64,000 bases of DNA, taken from Prorocentrum cordatum. Lineage: Eukaryota; Sar; Dinophyceae; Prorocentrales; Prorocentraceae. Under the pieces are notes generated by a model. That model was not told the origin of the DNA. It saw nothing but the letters and a program-made list of their open reading frames with translations, and did no database searches. Of this stretch, positions 42,663 through 53,420 are shown piece after piece. How positions within the stretch are numbered: position 1 is the first letter of the stretch; every line of letters begins with the position of its first letter. The stretch covers positions 51,602-115,601 of the forward strand of contig CAUYUJ010007491.1 in assembly GCA_963575745.1 (NCBI GenBank). Direction: 5' to 3'. A program made the translations under genes and the position numbers.

Positions 42663-43100
42663 AGGGCGGCCCCCGCGTGCGGACGAGAGACGTGGTCTGC
42701 TTGGCGGCCAGAGCTGCGACCCGAGCGAGCTCTCGCCGGAAGCTCCCGGCGAGTCCGAGGCAAACGCTGCGCCTCCGCCCGGCCACGCGCACCCTCGGCC
42801 AGGACCCCCTGGTGGCCTCAGAGAGAGAAAACGAAAGAGAGAGAGAGAGAGAGAGAGAGAAAAAAAAAAAACAAATAAGAAGAACATATTTGGTACAAAA
42901 TGAACAAAAGGGAAACGCACAGTAACGAAAGAAGAAGAAACGCAACGGAGGGATGAAGGAGGCGAGGCCCGCTGGAGAAGCACCAGTGCCGGGCCACCCG
43001 GCCTCATCGGGGTGCTGCCGGAGGTGGCCTCGGTATAGCCACTTGATCCAGCTCCCGTCCGGGGAGGGTGGATCCGGGGTTGGCGCCCATCGGGTATAGC
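42663..43100. other. No gene; (GA)n and A-run
   Basis: (GA)n at 42832-42860, followed by a 12-A run. GTATAGCCA occurs at 43033 and 43094. Confidence 0.5.
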
Positions 43101-43350
43101 CAGGACTGTTAAGGCCCAGTGAAGCGACCACCCCCCCCCCTTTAAGTTTCGTTCAGTGCGTCGCCCGAGCGTCGCCTGTGCGCCGGCCCTGGTTTGCGTC
43201 TCTGTCCCGAATCCCGGCCTCCCAGAGCGCGCGGGCCTTTTCGGCGGCCGACGCACGGGCGGCGCACGGGCGACGAATGCGCGACGCACCTCCTGTCGCG
43301 AAGGGGGGGGGTCAGCACGCCGGTCGCTTTACTGGGCCTTAACAGCCAGG
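43101..43350. mobile_element. 250-bp foldback element
   Basis: ACTGTTAAGGCCCAGTGAAG (from 43105) faces CTTTACTGGGCCTTAACAGC (to 43346) over 25 bp with two mismatches. Within, a C10 run faces a G-run, and GTGCGTCGCCCGAGCGTCGC (43157) faces GCGACGAATGCGCGACGCAC (to 43289). The whole piece is nearly self-complementary. Confidence 0.8.
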
Positions 43351-43379
43351 ACCCCAGGAAAGGGGCCCCTTCTGGAATC

Positions 43380-44208
43380 GAATAACTTGTCGAGGTGGAT
43401 GATAGCGTGATCCTGTCCAGGAGTTCCATATCCATGAGATAGCCACTTCGTGAATCGGGACAGCCCTGATGCCTCGCTGGGGTTCCTGTCACTGGGTCTG
43501 CAGGCACTGCCGTCAAAGCAGAAGCATTCCCTCCCGTGTATGAGTATCCATTCCTTTGATCTATAAACCTTAAGGCTTGTTTTCTCACTTCATTATTAAG
43601 TCTGTTAAGAACCAATCGAGCTGAAATGGGTTCGTCTGGTTCACTTTGCGTGTTCCACTAAAGGCTGAGTTTTGGCAAGTACTTCCTTTCTGGAAATTTG
43701 CTGATGCCTGTCTTCCAGTCGGGAGGCGTGTTGCGTATTGACTCTTGCAAAACATGAGAACCATAAGCATTTGCCATGATACCCAGATTATCGCGATAAT
43801 CGGATGTCCGTGAACTCAACCGGGTTTCGTCTTGATATCTCCCATCGGGTATCCGTCTGCACGTGTGGGAATGAAGATCACTTTCAGGATATGGTCGACA
43901 AGTGGTGGTATAAAGGTTAAGTCGGGACAACCCTCTCGAGGGTGCCGGATGAAAATTTTGAGTGCCCAGTACTCGTCGTCCAGGCGGTCGCAGGTGTCCA
44001 GCGCGGTCGTGGAGTAGCCCACGATGGCCTGGAAGGTTTCCAGGTGCGTGCCAGTGCTCAGAACGTCGCCCGCGAGGATCCGCCTCGCCAAGTCAACAGC
44101 GCCGGCGATGGTTCGCATGGCGGCGCCGCGCGCGCGGAGGGTTCTGCTCCGCTGCCCGAGCAGAGATTTAGACTTGAGCCCGTGCGTTGCGGTTACGCTG
44201 CAGTCCAA
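43380..44208 (-). pseudogene. Frame-broken minus-strand gene, unknown product
   Basis: Reading leftwards, frame one gives ILAGDVLSTGTHLETFQAIV, LDTCDRLDDEYWALKIFIRH and PPLVDHILKVIFIPTRADGY to about 43830. A second frame continues with SSRTSDYRDNLGIMANAYG, HVLQESIRNTPPDWKTGISK and, after one TAG at about 43657, NRLNNEVRKQALRFIDQRNG and YLMDMELLDRITLSS. One frame change plus one stop therefore separates three coding-like blocks. Base composition is clearly less GC-rich than the surroundings, and codon use differs from that of the LINE. I do not recognise the family. It may be a decayed gene, a foreign fragment, or a gene with a short unrecognised intron. The foldback at 43101-43350 lies directly beyond its 3' end. 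Confidence 0.45.
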
Positions 44209-45029
44209 ATAGAGTTATGTAAGGCTGCCCGAGACTCTGAACGTTCACCAGGAGCGTACACAAATCTCCTCCAGAAAAGATACTGCACTACCTGAGCTAC
44301 CCCTATATCTTCGCTCCCTGCTCCCCCTTGCCCCCCCTTCCTGGCAGAGGAGGTGGTGGAGGGGCTGGAGGAGGAGAAAAAGAAGGATAAAGAGAAGGAG
44401 GAGGAAGAAGAGGAGCAGGAGGATCTCCCAGAATCCTTCAGACCCTCACGAAGAATCTTGAATACTCATCATCTTTCATTCTGCCACTCCTCTTTCCTGC
44501 TCTGTCCCTCCTCGCCCCCTCCCTCACTGCCCCCCTCTCTTCATCCCTCCCCCTCCTCCCTCCTTCCCTCCCCCATCCCTTCTGCTGCCGATCTCGCATC
44601 ACCAGCCGCTGCTCCTCTTCTTCAGCGCCTTCCTCATCTACGCGTCCTACACCGGCCGCGGCCTCGGCAGCGGAGGGAGTCCAGAGAGGGTGGCGAAGGC
44701 AGGGGAAGAAGAATGATGAAGGGATGGGCAGGGGGGGTAGGGTCGGGGGCGTGGGATGGATATCTTGTCTGGGGCCATGCAATCTCCCTGGATTTCATGT
44801 ACCCCTCTTCTGCTTTCGATGCGTTCCCTGGCCCCCCCCCTCGTCCGCGCACATGCCTCGCGCCGTGATCTGCGACCCCCTCTCTTGGACGCCCCCCCTC
44901 CTCTCGGACGCCTCCGAGGGGGAATGGGGGAGGCGGAAGAGACAGAGTGTCATGAGGATGAGGCGGGGGAGGATCAGAATGGAGCCGGGATGCGCCAACG
45001 ATGCTGCAGTGCACCCTCCGGCCCCCAGT
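44209..45029. other. No gene recognised
   Basis: Short GAG tract at 44345-44430, then CCTCC-rich sequence. The block at 44985-45020 is the inverse of one at 18537-18580. Confidence 0.4.
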
Positions 45030-45215
45030 CTTCTGTCGGGCGTGTCCCCCTACAGAGGGATTTTCGACGAAAAATAAAAAATATTTCTAAAATGCCCGAA
45101 GAAGGTCCAAACATGCTCCAAAAATGATCCCCAGACAATTTGTTTTTGCTTATTTTGGGGGGCATTTGTTCTTTGTCGTCGAAAATCCCCCTGCAGGGGG
45201 ACAGGCCCGACTTAA
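45030..45215. mobile_element. TIR element of the GTCGGGC family, copy C
   Basis: The left end TCTGTCGGGCGTGTCCCCCT faces the right end GGGGGACAGGCCCGACTTAA. Next to the ends, GGGATTTTCGACGA faces TCGTCGAAAATCCCC. An AT-rich centre separates them. This is the best-preserved copy for the inner TIR. Confidence 0.75.
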
Positions 45216-46010
45216 CCCTAGCCCCATCATCACAGGTCCCAGTGGCTATCTTTGTTTTTTTTTGGGGGGGGGGGGCATTTTTTATTTTTCGTCGAAAATC
45301 CCCCTGTAGGGGGACGGGCCCGACTCAACCCCAGCCCCATCATCACAGGTCCCAGACGCTATATATATGTATATGTATATATATAATATAATATACTATA
45401 ATATATTATATTATATATAATTATAATATAATATAATATAATATAGTAATATAATATAATATAAATATAATATAATATAATATATATATATATAAGATAT
45501 AATATAACATATATGATAATATAATATAATATATATATATATATTAATAACATTATAATTAATATAATATATATAATATAATATAATACATTATAATATA
45601 ATATGCTATAATATATTATAACATAATATAATATAGTGTATTATAATATAATTTAGTATAATATAATATAATACAGTATACTATCGTATATCATAATTTC
45701 ATATAATATAATTAGTATAGAGTATAGTATAGTACAATCCAATATAATATAATATAATATAATATATATATATATAATGTATTATAATAAAACATAATAT
45801 ACTACTATATGATATAATATATATATAGTATTATATTATATGATATATTATAGTATATTATATATATCACATTATATATATATTTATATATATATATATT
45901 ATATATATATATATTGGGGGGGTATTTGTTATTTGTCGTCGAAAATCCCCCTGCAGGGGGACAGGCCCGACTTAACCCCAGCCCCATCATCACAGGTCCC
46001 AGTGGCTGTC
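45148..46010. repeat. Three copies of a ~100-bp unit carrying the TIR right end
   Basis: TTGGGGGGCATTTGTT, TCGTCGAAAATCCCCCTG, GGCCCGACTTAACCC and CCATCATCACAGGTCCCAG recur at about 45155-45250, 45262-45358 and 45913-46008. Copies two and three are separated by the A/T block. Confidence 0.85.
45358..45912. repeat. 555-bp almost pure A/T block
   Basis: TATAATA/ATATAAT words with very few C or G bases, inside a genome that is otherwise very GC-rich. Short TA runs alternate with irregular ATAATATAAT. No frame is meaningful. Confidence 0.95.
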
Positions 46011-46020
46011 TCTTCTTTTG

Positions 46021-46152
46021 CCTGGCGCCGCCCGGACGTGTGCATTTCTCCTCGGCGAGGGCCATCGGGGAGCAGCCTTGATCATCCGGCGAAAGCGCCA
46101 CGCACGAAACCGACAAAAAACACAGGGAATGGACGTCCGAGCAATGGCCAGG
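46021..46152. mobile_element. 132-bp TIR element, diverged copy
   Basis: CCTGGCGCCGCCCGGACG (46021-46038) faces CGTCCGAGCAATGGCCAGG (46134-46152). The interior (CGCACGAAACCGAC, ACACAGGGAATGG) matches 61620-61751, and the length is the same. Confidence 0.75.
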
Positions 46153-46164
46153 GCTATGTATTCT

Positions 46165-46390
46165 CTGCAGAGGAGGCAGAGGAGGAGGAGGAGGAGGAGG
46201 AGGAGGAGGAGGAGGAGGAGGAGGAGGAGGAGGAGGAGGAGGAGGAGACGAGGAGGACGGAGGAGGAGGAGGAGGAGGGGAAGAGGAGGACGAGGAGGAC
46301 GAGGAGGAGGAGGAGGAGGAGGGGAAGAGGGGAAGGAGGAGGAGGAGGAGGAGGAGGAGGAGGAGGAGGAGGAGGAGGAGGAGGAGGGAG
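46165..46390. repeat. (GGA)n microsatellite
   Basis: GGA with GAC interruptions, starting right after the TIR element. Confidence 0.95.
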
Positions 46391-46744
46391 AGGCGCCCAT
46401 CCGCGCCCTCCTCCGTGGGATGGCAGAGTTCGAGGAAGCGACCAGCGATGCCACGTCTTGGAGAGGATCTGCCCTCCATCCGCTGCAGCGCTGCACAGCG
46501 TCCCTCCGCTGTCTCTTAACTGTTGGGAGCTCTGGAACGAACGTGCGCGGCACTGTGGCGGGAGCCGCATGTTGGAAACCACCGGCCTTCCATCCTCGTA
46601 GCGGACGGAGTTGTTTTAGCTTCAAGGTAATGAAGGTACTGGAACGTCTTAAGCGAAACGCCCAGCCCAGCCTACGAACACGTCTGATGGTGCGTCAGTG
46701 GGGAGTACATATTAAGGAAATAGCATGGAGAGGGAAGGGGAGGA
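46391..46744. other. No gene recognised
   Basis: Unique sequence. A frame at 46391-46740 shows no domain. Confidence 0.35.
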
Positions 46745-46990
46745 TGGGAGGAGGGACGAGGTGATGAGAACGAGGATGAGGAGGAGGAGGAGAAGGAAGA
46801 GGATGAGGAGGAGGAGGAGGAGGAGGAAGAGGGTAGGGAAGGGGAAGAGGGATGGGAAGAGAGGGAGGGGGGAAGGGAAGAAGGAGGAGAGGGAAAGGAG
46901 GGCGAGTGGAGGAAGAGTAGGAGGAAGGAAGGAAGCAGGGAGCCAAAATGAGACGAACGGAGAAGGAGGAGGAGGAGGAGGAGGAGGACG
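46745..46990. repeat. Interrupted (GGA)n tract
   Basis: GGA/GAAG/GGGA triplets and tetramers. Confidence 0.85.
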
Positions 46991-47184
46991 CGATGGCGAT
47001 GGCACTGCAAAAGCCTCACCCATTGAGAAGGGACGATCAGGGTTCAAGCGAACCACACCAAAGCTGTACACAGTCGTGAGCTCGGTGTTTGTACCCATTT
47101 GGGATCATGCCGTTTGGGTTCAAAGCGATCATGGATCGCGGCGCTCGGCTTGAACACATCACACTCGACACCCTTCACATCTTA

Positions 47185-47265
47185 TCGAAGACGCCTACGG
47201 CGAATCACCGCCGGCCCCTGCCTTTTTGGAAACGCCTATGTGGCCGACAGTTTGGCTAGAGCTTG
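47185..47265. repeat. ~80-bp dispersed repeat, copy 1
   Basis: CGACGCCTACGGCGAATCACCGCCG then GCCTATGTGGCCGA. A near-identical copy lies at about 48718-48800, and a more distant one at about 49960-50030. Confidence 0.8.
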
Positions 47266-47389
47266 CCCAAGTTATCGGACCATGAGTTCCCCGAGTCGGT
47301 TTGGGCAGCATTCGGGGCACACGTGGGGGAGGAGGATGAGGAGGAGGGGGAGGAACAAGGAGAGGGAGGAGGAGGCCTCTTGAGAGCTC

Positions 47390-49800
47390 TTGAGACATCC
47401 TTGAGCTCTATTGGGCCATCTTGGCGGTCTTCGAGGCCATCTTGGCCATCTTGGAGGCATCTTGGAGGCCATCTCGGCCGTCTTGAAGGCCATCTTGGGC
47501 GTCTTGGGGGCCACTTGGGCTGCCTTGGGGCCCTCTTGGGGGCCTCTTGGGTTGTATTGGGGCCATCTTGGAGGCCTCTTGGGCGCTCTTGGGGCGATGT
47601 TGGGGGCCTCTTGGGCCGTCTTGGGCCGTCGGAGAGCTGAAACGAAGAAAATGCTAAAATCCCTCCAAAGCCTGCGGGCAATCAATGATTTTGGCCATTT
47701 CGGGCCTTCCTGGACGACGTTTTGGAAAGCTCGGGCCGTCCTCGAGGCCTCTTGCGGGCCTATTGGGCAGTCTAAGGCCATCTTAAAACCATCTCAAACC
47801 ATCTTGGTTGCATCTTGGGGCCATCTTCGCCGTCTTGGAGGCCTTCTTGGCCGTTTTGGAGGTGGTATCTTGGAGGCAATCTTGGCCGCCTTGGAGGCCA
47901 TCTTGGGCGTCTTGGGGGCCTCTTGGGCCGTCTTGGGGCCTTCTTGGGGCCCTCTTGGGGGTCTCTTGGGCTGTATTGGGGCCATCTTGGAGGCCTCTTG
48001 GGGGCCTTTTTGGGGGCGGCCGTTGTGCAATGTTCCTTCGTCTTGGGCGCTCCTGACTCGTCTGACGCCGTCAGAAGCCGTCTTGGGGGCCTCCCTAGGC
48101 CGACGTGGGGCCTTCTTAGCGTGCTTCAGGGCCGTCTTGGAGACCATCTTGAGCGCCTTGGAGGTCTCCTGGGCCGTCTTGGGGCCCTCTTGGGGCCGTA
48201 TTGGGGACCTCTTGGGCCGTGAGGGAGTCATCTTGGAGGCCTTTTGGACGCTCTTGGGGACATCTTGGGAGCCTCTTCGGCTGTCTTGGGCCGTCGGAAA
48301 GCCGAAAATGAGCAAACGCCACAATCCTTCAAACACCCATTGAAAATCCATGATTATTACCTATTCGGGACTTCCTGGAGGTCCCTCTTGGAGGTCTCTT
48401 CGGCCGCCTTGGGGGCCTCTTGGGCCGTATTGGGCCATCTTGAGGCTATCTTTGGTAATGTTGGGGGCATCTTGCTCCGTCTTGGAAACATCTTGGGGTC
48501 ATATTGGGCTATCTTGGGGCCATCTTCTCCGTCTTGGGCGAACTTGGAGGCCATCTTGGGTCATCTTGGCCGTCTTGGAGGCGGCGTTGTGCAGATTTCC
48601 AGTCGTCTTGGACCCGAAGGCGGGACGCGCCGAAGCCCCAGGGGGAGTTCTTTTTGAAAAAGAACCAAAACCGAAAGGGCTCAGCACGCCGGGCACCCCT
48701 GTGATGAATCAACACGGGGCGGCGGATCGACGACGCCTACGGCGAATCACCGCCGCCCCCTGCCTGTGTGGAAGCGCCTATGTGGCCGAACGTTGAGGCC
48801 AGACCTGCCAAGATATCGGACCATGTGTTCCCCGAATCGGTTTGGAAAGCCTTCGGGGAACACGTGGGCATCTTGTAGGTCATCTTGGCCGCCTGGAGGC
48901 TATTTTGATCCTTTCGGGCCTTCTTGGAGGACGTCTTGGAGGGCTCGTGGGCCGTCTTGGAGGCCATCTTGAGCGTCTTGGAGGCCTCTTCGGTCGTCTT
49001 GGGGGCCTCTTGTGGCCGTCTTGGGCGCCTCTTGGGCCGTTCTGGGGCCATCTTGGAGGCCTCTTGGGCGATCCTTGGGCGATCTTTGGGGGCTCTTGGG
49101 CCGTATCGGGCCGTCGGAGGGCCGAAACGAAGCAAATGTCAAAATCTTTTAAACATCTACGGAAAATCACTCTTTTTGGCCTTTTCTGGCCTTCCTGGAG
49201 GCCCTCTTGGAGGCCTCTTGGGCTGTCTTGGGCCAGCTGCGAGCCACCTTCGGCCATCTTGGTCGGCTCCTGGCCCGTTTGACGCCGTCGGAAGCCGTTT
49301 GGGGGGCCTTTCTGGGCCGATCTGGGGCCCTTTTGGGGTGCTCCAGGGCTGTCTTAGAGGCCATTTTGGGCGTCTTGGAGGCCTCTTGGGCCGTCTTCGG
49401 GCCCTCTTGGGGCGGTCTTGGGGGCGTCATGGGCTGTCATGGGGCCATCTTGGAGGCCTCTTGGGCGATCTTGGAGCGATCTTGGGAGCCTCTTGGGCCG
49501 TCTTGGGCCGTCGGAAAGCAGAAAAGGCGCAAATGCCCAAATCCTTCAAAAACCCAGGGAACATCAATGATTTTGGCCTCGCAGGGCCTTCCTGGAGAAC
49601 CTCTTTGAGGCCTCTTGGGCCGTCTTGGAGGCCTTTTGGGCCGTCTTAGACCATATTGAGGCCATCTTGGGCCGTCTTGGATGCATCTTGGGGCCATCTT
49701 AGCCGTCTTGGAGGCCATCTTGGCTGTCTTGGAGGCATCTTGGAGGGCATCCTGGGCCATCTTGGCCGTCCTGGAGGCCATCTTGGACCAACTTGGGGCA
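47390..49800. repeat. CTTGG array with four conserved cores
   Basis: About 2.4 kb of GGCCGTCTTGGAGGCCATCTT-type words, with CTTGG every 9-12 bp. It is interrupted four times by a non-CTTGG core of about 90 bp, starting GTCGGA(A/G)(A/G)GC(C/A/T)GAAA near 47627, 48293, 49108 and 49508. The cores share AAATCCTTCAAA and end TTCGGGCCTTCCTGG-like. Around 48600-48730 and 49850-49960, a second shared block (AAAAAGAACCAAAACC, CACGCCGGGCACCCCTG) marks a larger duplication unit. No coding function is seen. Confidence 0.85.
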
Positions 49801-50059
49801 ACCAAGGCATTGACGGACGGAATTTCGGGAATCTCCCAGGACCCCGGCGGGACGCGCTGGAGCCCCAGGGGGAGCTCTTTTGGAAAAAGAACCAAAACCA
49901 AAACCTGAGAGGGTCCGGCACGCCAGGCACCCCTGCGATGAATCGACCGGGGGCGGCGGATCCCCAGCTGCCTGCGGCAAGTCCCGCCACCGTGCAAGCC
50001 CTGCTGTCTGGGCGGCGACTCTGCATGTGTGGCGCGCTCCTCCGCGTCGCGTCTTTCGG

Positions 50060-50255
50060 AGGCCTAGAGGTTGACACCAACACCAAGATCGGCGGTGTGC
50101 CTCCACCGAGGGAAGACAATCCCAATCTCGGGGATGGTGGCAATAGTATGGCTTCCAAGGTGGCCGAAATATTGCCACCAACACCGAAATCTAGGATCCT
50201 TTTTCCCATGTGGAGGCACCCCCCTGTGTCGGTGTTGGTGCTCATTTCCAGGCCT
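50060..50255. mobile_element. 196-bp palindromic foldback element, copy 2
   Basis: Same ends (AGGCCT), same length and about 85 percent similarity by eye to 5166-5361. The arms are TTGACACCAACACCAAGATC and GTGTCGGTGTTGGTGCTCAT. Confidence 0.8.
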
Positions 50256-50363
50256 CCAAGTCTGGGCTTTCTTCTCGTCTTCGCCGTCTTCCTCCCCCTC
50301 TTCTGTCCTTTCGTGGGCTCCCGTGGGGCTGTCTTCGGGGTCCCCTGGGCCACTTTGGGCTGT

Positions 50364-50520
50364 CTTAGGGTTTGGTCGGGCATGTCCCTCTACAGGAGGA
50401 AATCCAAAAATAGTCAACAAATGCTCTGGGGACGATTTTTTGAATACTTGTTAGCATTTCGGGGGTATTTTGCACTGCTCGTCCAAAGCCCGGTTGTAGG
50501 AGGACAGGCCTGGCCTAACC
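50364..50520. mobile_element. TIR element of the GTCGGGC family, copy D
   Basis: The left end GGTCGGGCATGTCCCTCTAC faces the right end GTAGGAGGACAGGCCTGGCC. It keeps the AATAGTCAACAAATG-type centre also seen in copies A and B. Confidence 0.7.
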
Positions 50521-50999
50521 TTAGGGCCGTCCTGGAGCCCTCTCGGGCCTTGGCCGCCTGGGGGCTCTCGCGGTGCCGCCCCTTGACCGCCCTGGGGGTT
50601 GTCGAGGGCTTGTCGCATGCCGCCTCGGCACCACAAGAGGGAAGGACTCGGCCACCACCACCTCTGAGCCGAGCCTCCGGTGGGACGCGTGGGACTTCCT
50701 CGTGGCACTTCCTCGTTGCACTGATGCTCGCTGCGCCCCCCCCCCCCCCGGCGCTCGCGGGGGCCTTCTGGAACCCCGCGTGGCGGAACTCCGCCAGGAG
50801 CGTGGGCATCGAATACTCCTGCTCCAGAGGCAAGCAGAGGATTTCGATTTCTCACCCCTGGCGACTTCGCGAGGGGAGCGCGCGAGCGGCACTCCCTCGT
50901 GGCACTGTGCAGCACGAGCGCTGCAGAGCGACTGCGGGCACACGGACCGCCGAGCGCCCGCCCGACGGCAGAGCGCCCGACGGCAGAGGTCACAGGCTG
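50521..50999. other. No gene recognised
   Basis: GC-rich. All open frames are Arg/Pro/Ala-rich without domains. Confidence 0.4.
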
Positions 51000-51530
51000 C
51001 AGCACTCGGCCAAGCCGAACTCGGCCAAGCCGAGCTCGGCCAGCCTGAGCTCGGCCAGGGGCCGAGTTTCGCACGGCCGAGCTCAGCGCGGGCCGAGCTT
51101 CTCCAGCCGAGCTTCTCTGGCCAGAGGTTTTCTGGCCGAGCTCGTCTGGCCGAGCTCGGCGCAGAGTCCCGCTTGCAACCGGAGCGCTGGCCGAGCCCGG
51201 CGGGCCGAGTTCAGCGCGAGCCGAGTTCAGCTTGGCCGAGTTTCCCCCGGCCGAGTTGTTCCCGAGCCGAGTTTCCCAGGCCGAGTTTTTCCAGCCGAGT
51301 TTATCGCACCGGGTTCGGCGGGCTGAGTTCAGCGCTAGCCGAGTTCGGCTTGGCCGAATTTCCCCTGGCCGAGTGTTCCCAGCCGAGCTTCTCCGGTGGA
51401 GTCTTTCCGCGTCCGAGTTTGTCAGGCCGAGTTTTGCCCGAGCCGAGTTTCCTTGGCCGAGTTTATCCAGCCGAGTTCATCCAGCCGAGTTCGGCTGGCC
51501 GAGTTCTGCATGGCCGAGTTTATCCAGAAT
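51000..51530. repeat. GGCCGAGTTT minisatellite
   Basis: About 35 units of GGCCGAG(C/T)T plus four to seven variable bases, mean spacing about 15 bp. Shorter blocks of the same unit lie at 60290-60315, 60535-60700 and 60905-60985. Confidence 0.85.
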
Positions 51531-52158
51531 CGTCTGTGCGAGCCCCAATGGGCGTTTCGGGCGCGCACGGCCCCCCCAAGAGGCAAGCCTTGAAGGGAGT
51601 GTCTACCGCTCAGACACCCTGAGCGAGTGCGAGGAGCGTCGAAGGAGCTGTCGTGGAGAGCCCGCGCGAGGCACATCAGCCAGGCGAGCCCATATTCAAA
51701 CAAGCGCGGCCTAAACAAACTTTTTGTGCCGGCGGCGAGGCAGGGGTCGTCTGCGTTAGCGGAAAGAGCTAGAACGGCGGTACGGTTGAAGCAATTTGCG
51801 CCACCATGCAGGAGCACGGAGAGACAAAGAAGGCGTTCGAAAAGGGGGGCGGGGGGAGCAAACCGCTCAGTGGGGCTGGTCACGCCCCGAGCGCGTGGCG
51901 CGGCCAGCCCCGCCGGCGGGCCCGCGGCTGCTGCATCGGGGCCGGCGGCGGCGGGGCGCAGTGCGCGGGAGCGAACTTCCAGGGTGCAAGGGTGCAGAAC
52001 GAACAGTATCAAGCCCGACGGCAGCCCTTCCCCAGGGTGGCACGGGCGTGGTGCCAGCCGGAGCTGGGGCGTCAGCAGGCGGGCGGCCATCAGACCAAGC
52101 CCCGGGGGCCAGCGCGGGTGGCGGCGGCGGACCGCCAGGGGCAGCGGCTGCGAGCGCG
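51531..52158. other. No gene recognised
   Basis: GC-rich. The frames lack domains. Confidence 0.4.
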
Positions 52159-52270
52159 AGAGGAGGAGGAGGAGGAGGAGGAGGAGGAGGAGGAGGAGGA
52201 GGAGAAGGAGGAGGAGGAGGAGGAGGAGGAGGAGGAGGAGGAGGAGGAGGAGGAGGAGGAGGAGGAGGCA
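52159..52270. repeat. (GGA)n microsatellite
   Basis: GGA triplets, followed by GCAGGAGGA variants to about 52315. Confidence 0.95.
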
Positions 52271-53304
52271 GGAGGAGCAGGCAGGAGGAGCAGGCGGGAG
52301 GAGCAGGCAGGAGGACGCCCCGCCGTTGCTGAGCCGGGTGGGGCGGCAGGCGGCCGCAGGGCGGCGCCCGCCGTCTGGCACCCAAGGGGGCCAGGGGGCA
52401 GGGCGCGAGCGGCGTCGAGCGGGGGGCGGAGGACGCGGCGGAAGGGCTGGCCTGCGGGGCTGGGGAGGCCCGCAGGGGCAGGGAGGGGGGGGGGGCCGCC
52501 GCGCAGGGAGGGCGGCAGGGAGCCCCCGCCAGGAGAGCGGCGGAGCCGGTGCAGCCGAGCGAGAGCAGACGGGGCGCCCCTGCGGGGTAGGAGAGGCCCG
52601 CAGGGGGGGGGGGGGAGGCAGCCTCATCGCGGGGGAGGGAAGCGGCCAATATGGGGCCCCCGCCGTGGGCGGAGAGCACTGGGCGGGCGCAGGTGGCAGA
52701 AGGCAAGAGTGAGGCTGTGGCCGCCCCTCGCCCGGGAGGGCGGGAGGGGGCGCAGCGCGGGGGAAGCGCGGGCCCACCACCGTCGGAGCGGACTGCGGCG
52801 GGCGCGCCGGGAGGGCAGAACTCGGGAGCGAAAGAGGGACGCAGACGCACATGAATCCACACGCTGGTTTCGAGAGTTCGCACTGCGCGAATGTCTGTAT
52901 CACGCGGCCAGTCTCGTGGGTCAAGGGGCCGCGCTCGTGTAACTATGCATAGCTGGGCGAGTACGTTCTTCGTGAGCTCCCTGAGAACTGCGGCAGGGCC
53001 CCTGGCGTGCGGCCCGCCGACTCCGGCGGCTGGAGCCGAGCGACGGACGGGGCGATGCCCGGGGAGGGGGCGGGCGCCAGGCGAGGGGGCAGCTCAGAAG
53101 AGAGCCGCGTGCCAGCGGCGGGGCGGCGCTCCGCGAGGCAAGCCGCGGGTCGGCAGGGCGCCTGCGGGGCAGCGAGTGCACCCATATAGGGGCCCCGGAG
53201 CGCCGGAGGGGCCACGAGCGCCGGAGGTGTGGCACTGGAGGCCAGGGCGGGCAGGGGGGAGGGAGGGGGGGGGCACTTCTGCGGGGACCTGGGGAGGCTC
53301 TCCC
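52271..53304. other. Extremely GC-rich, no gene recognised
   Basis: Long open frames on both strands are low-complexity Gly/Arg/Pro and reflect composition. Confidence 0.45.
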
Positions 53305-53420
53305 GCGCGTGGCACCTCCTCCTCCTCCTCCTGCTCCTCCTCCTCCTCCTCCTCCTCCTCCTCCTCCTCCTCCTCCTCCTCCTCCTCCTCTCCCTCCTGC
53401 TCCTCCTCCTCCGCCTCCAG
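53305..53420. repeat. (CTC)n microsatellite
   Basis: About 35 triplets with TGC variants. Confidence 0.95.
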
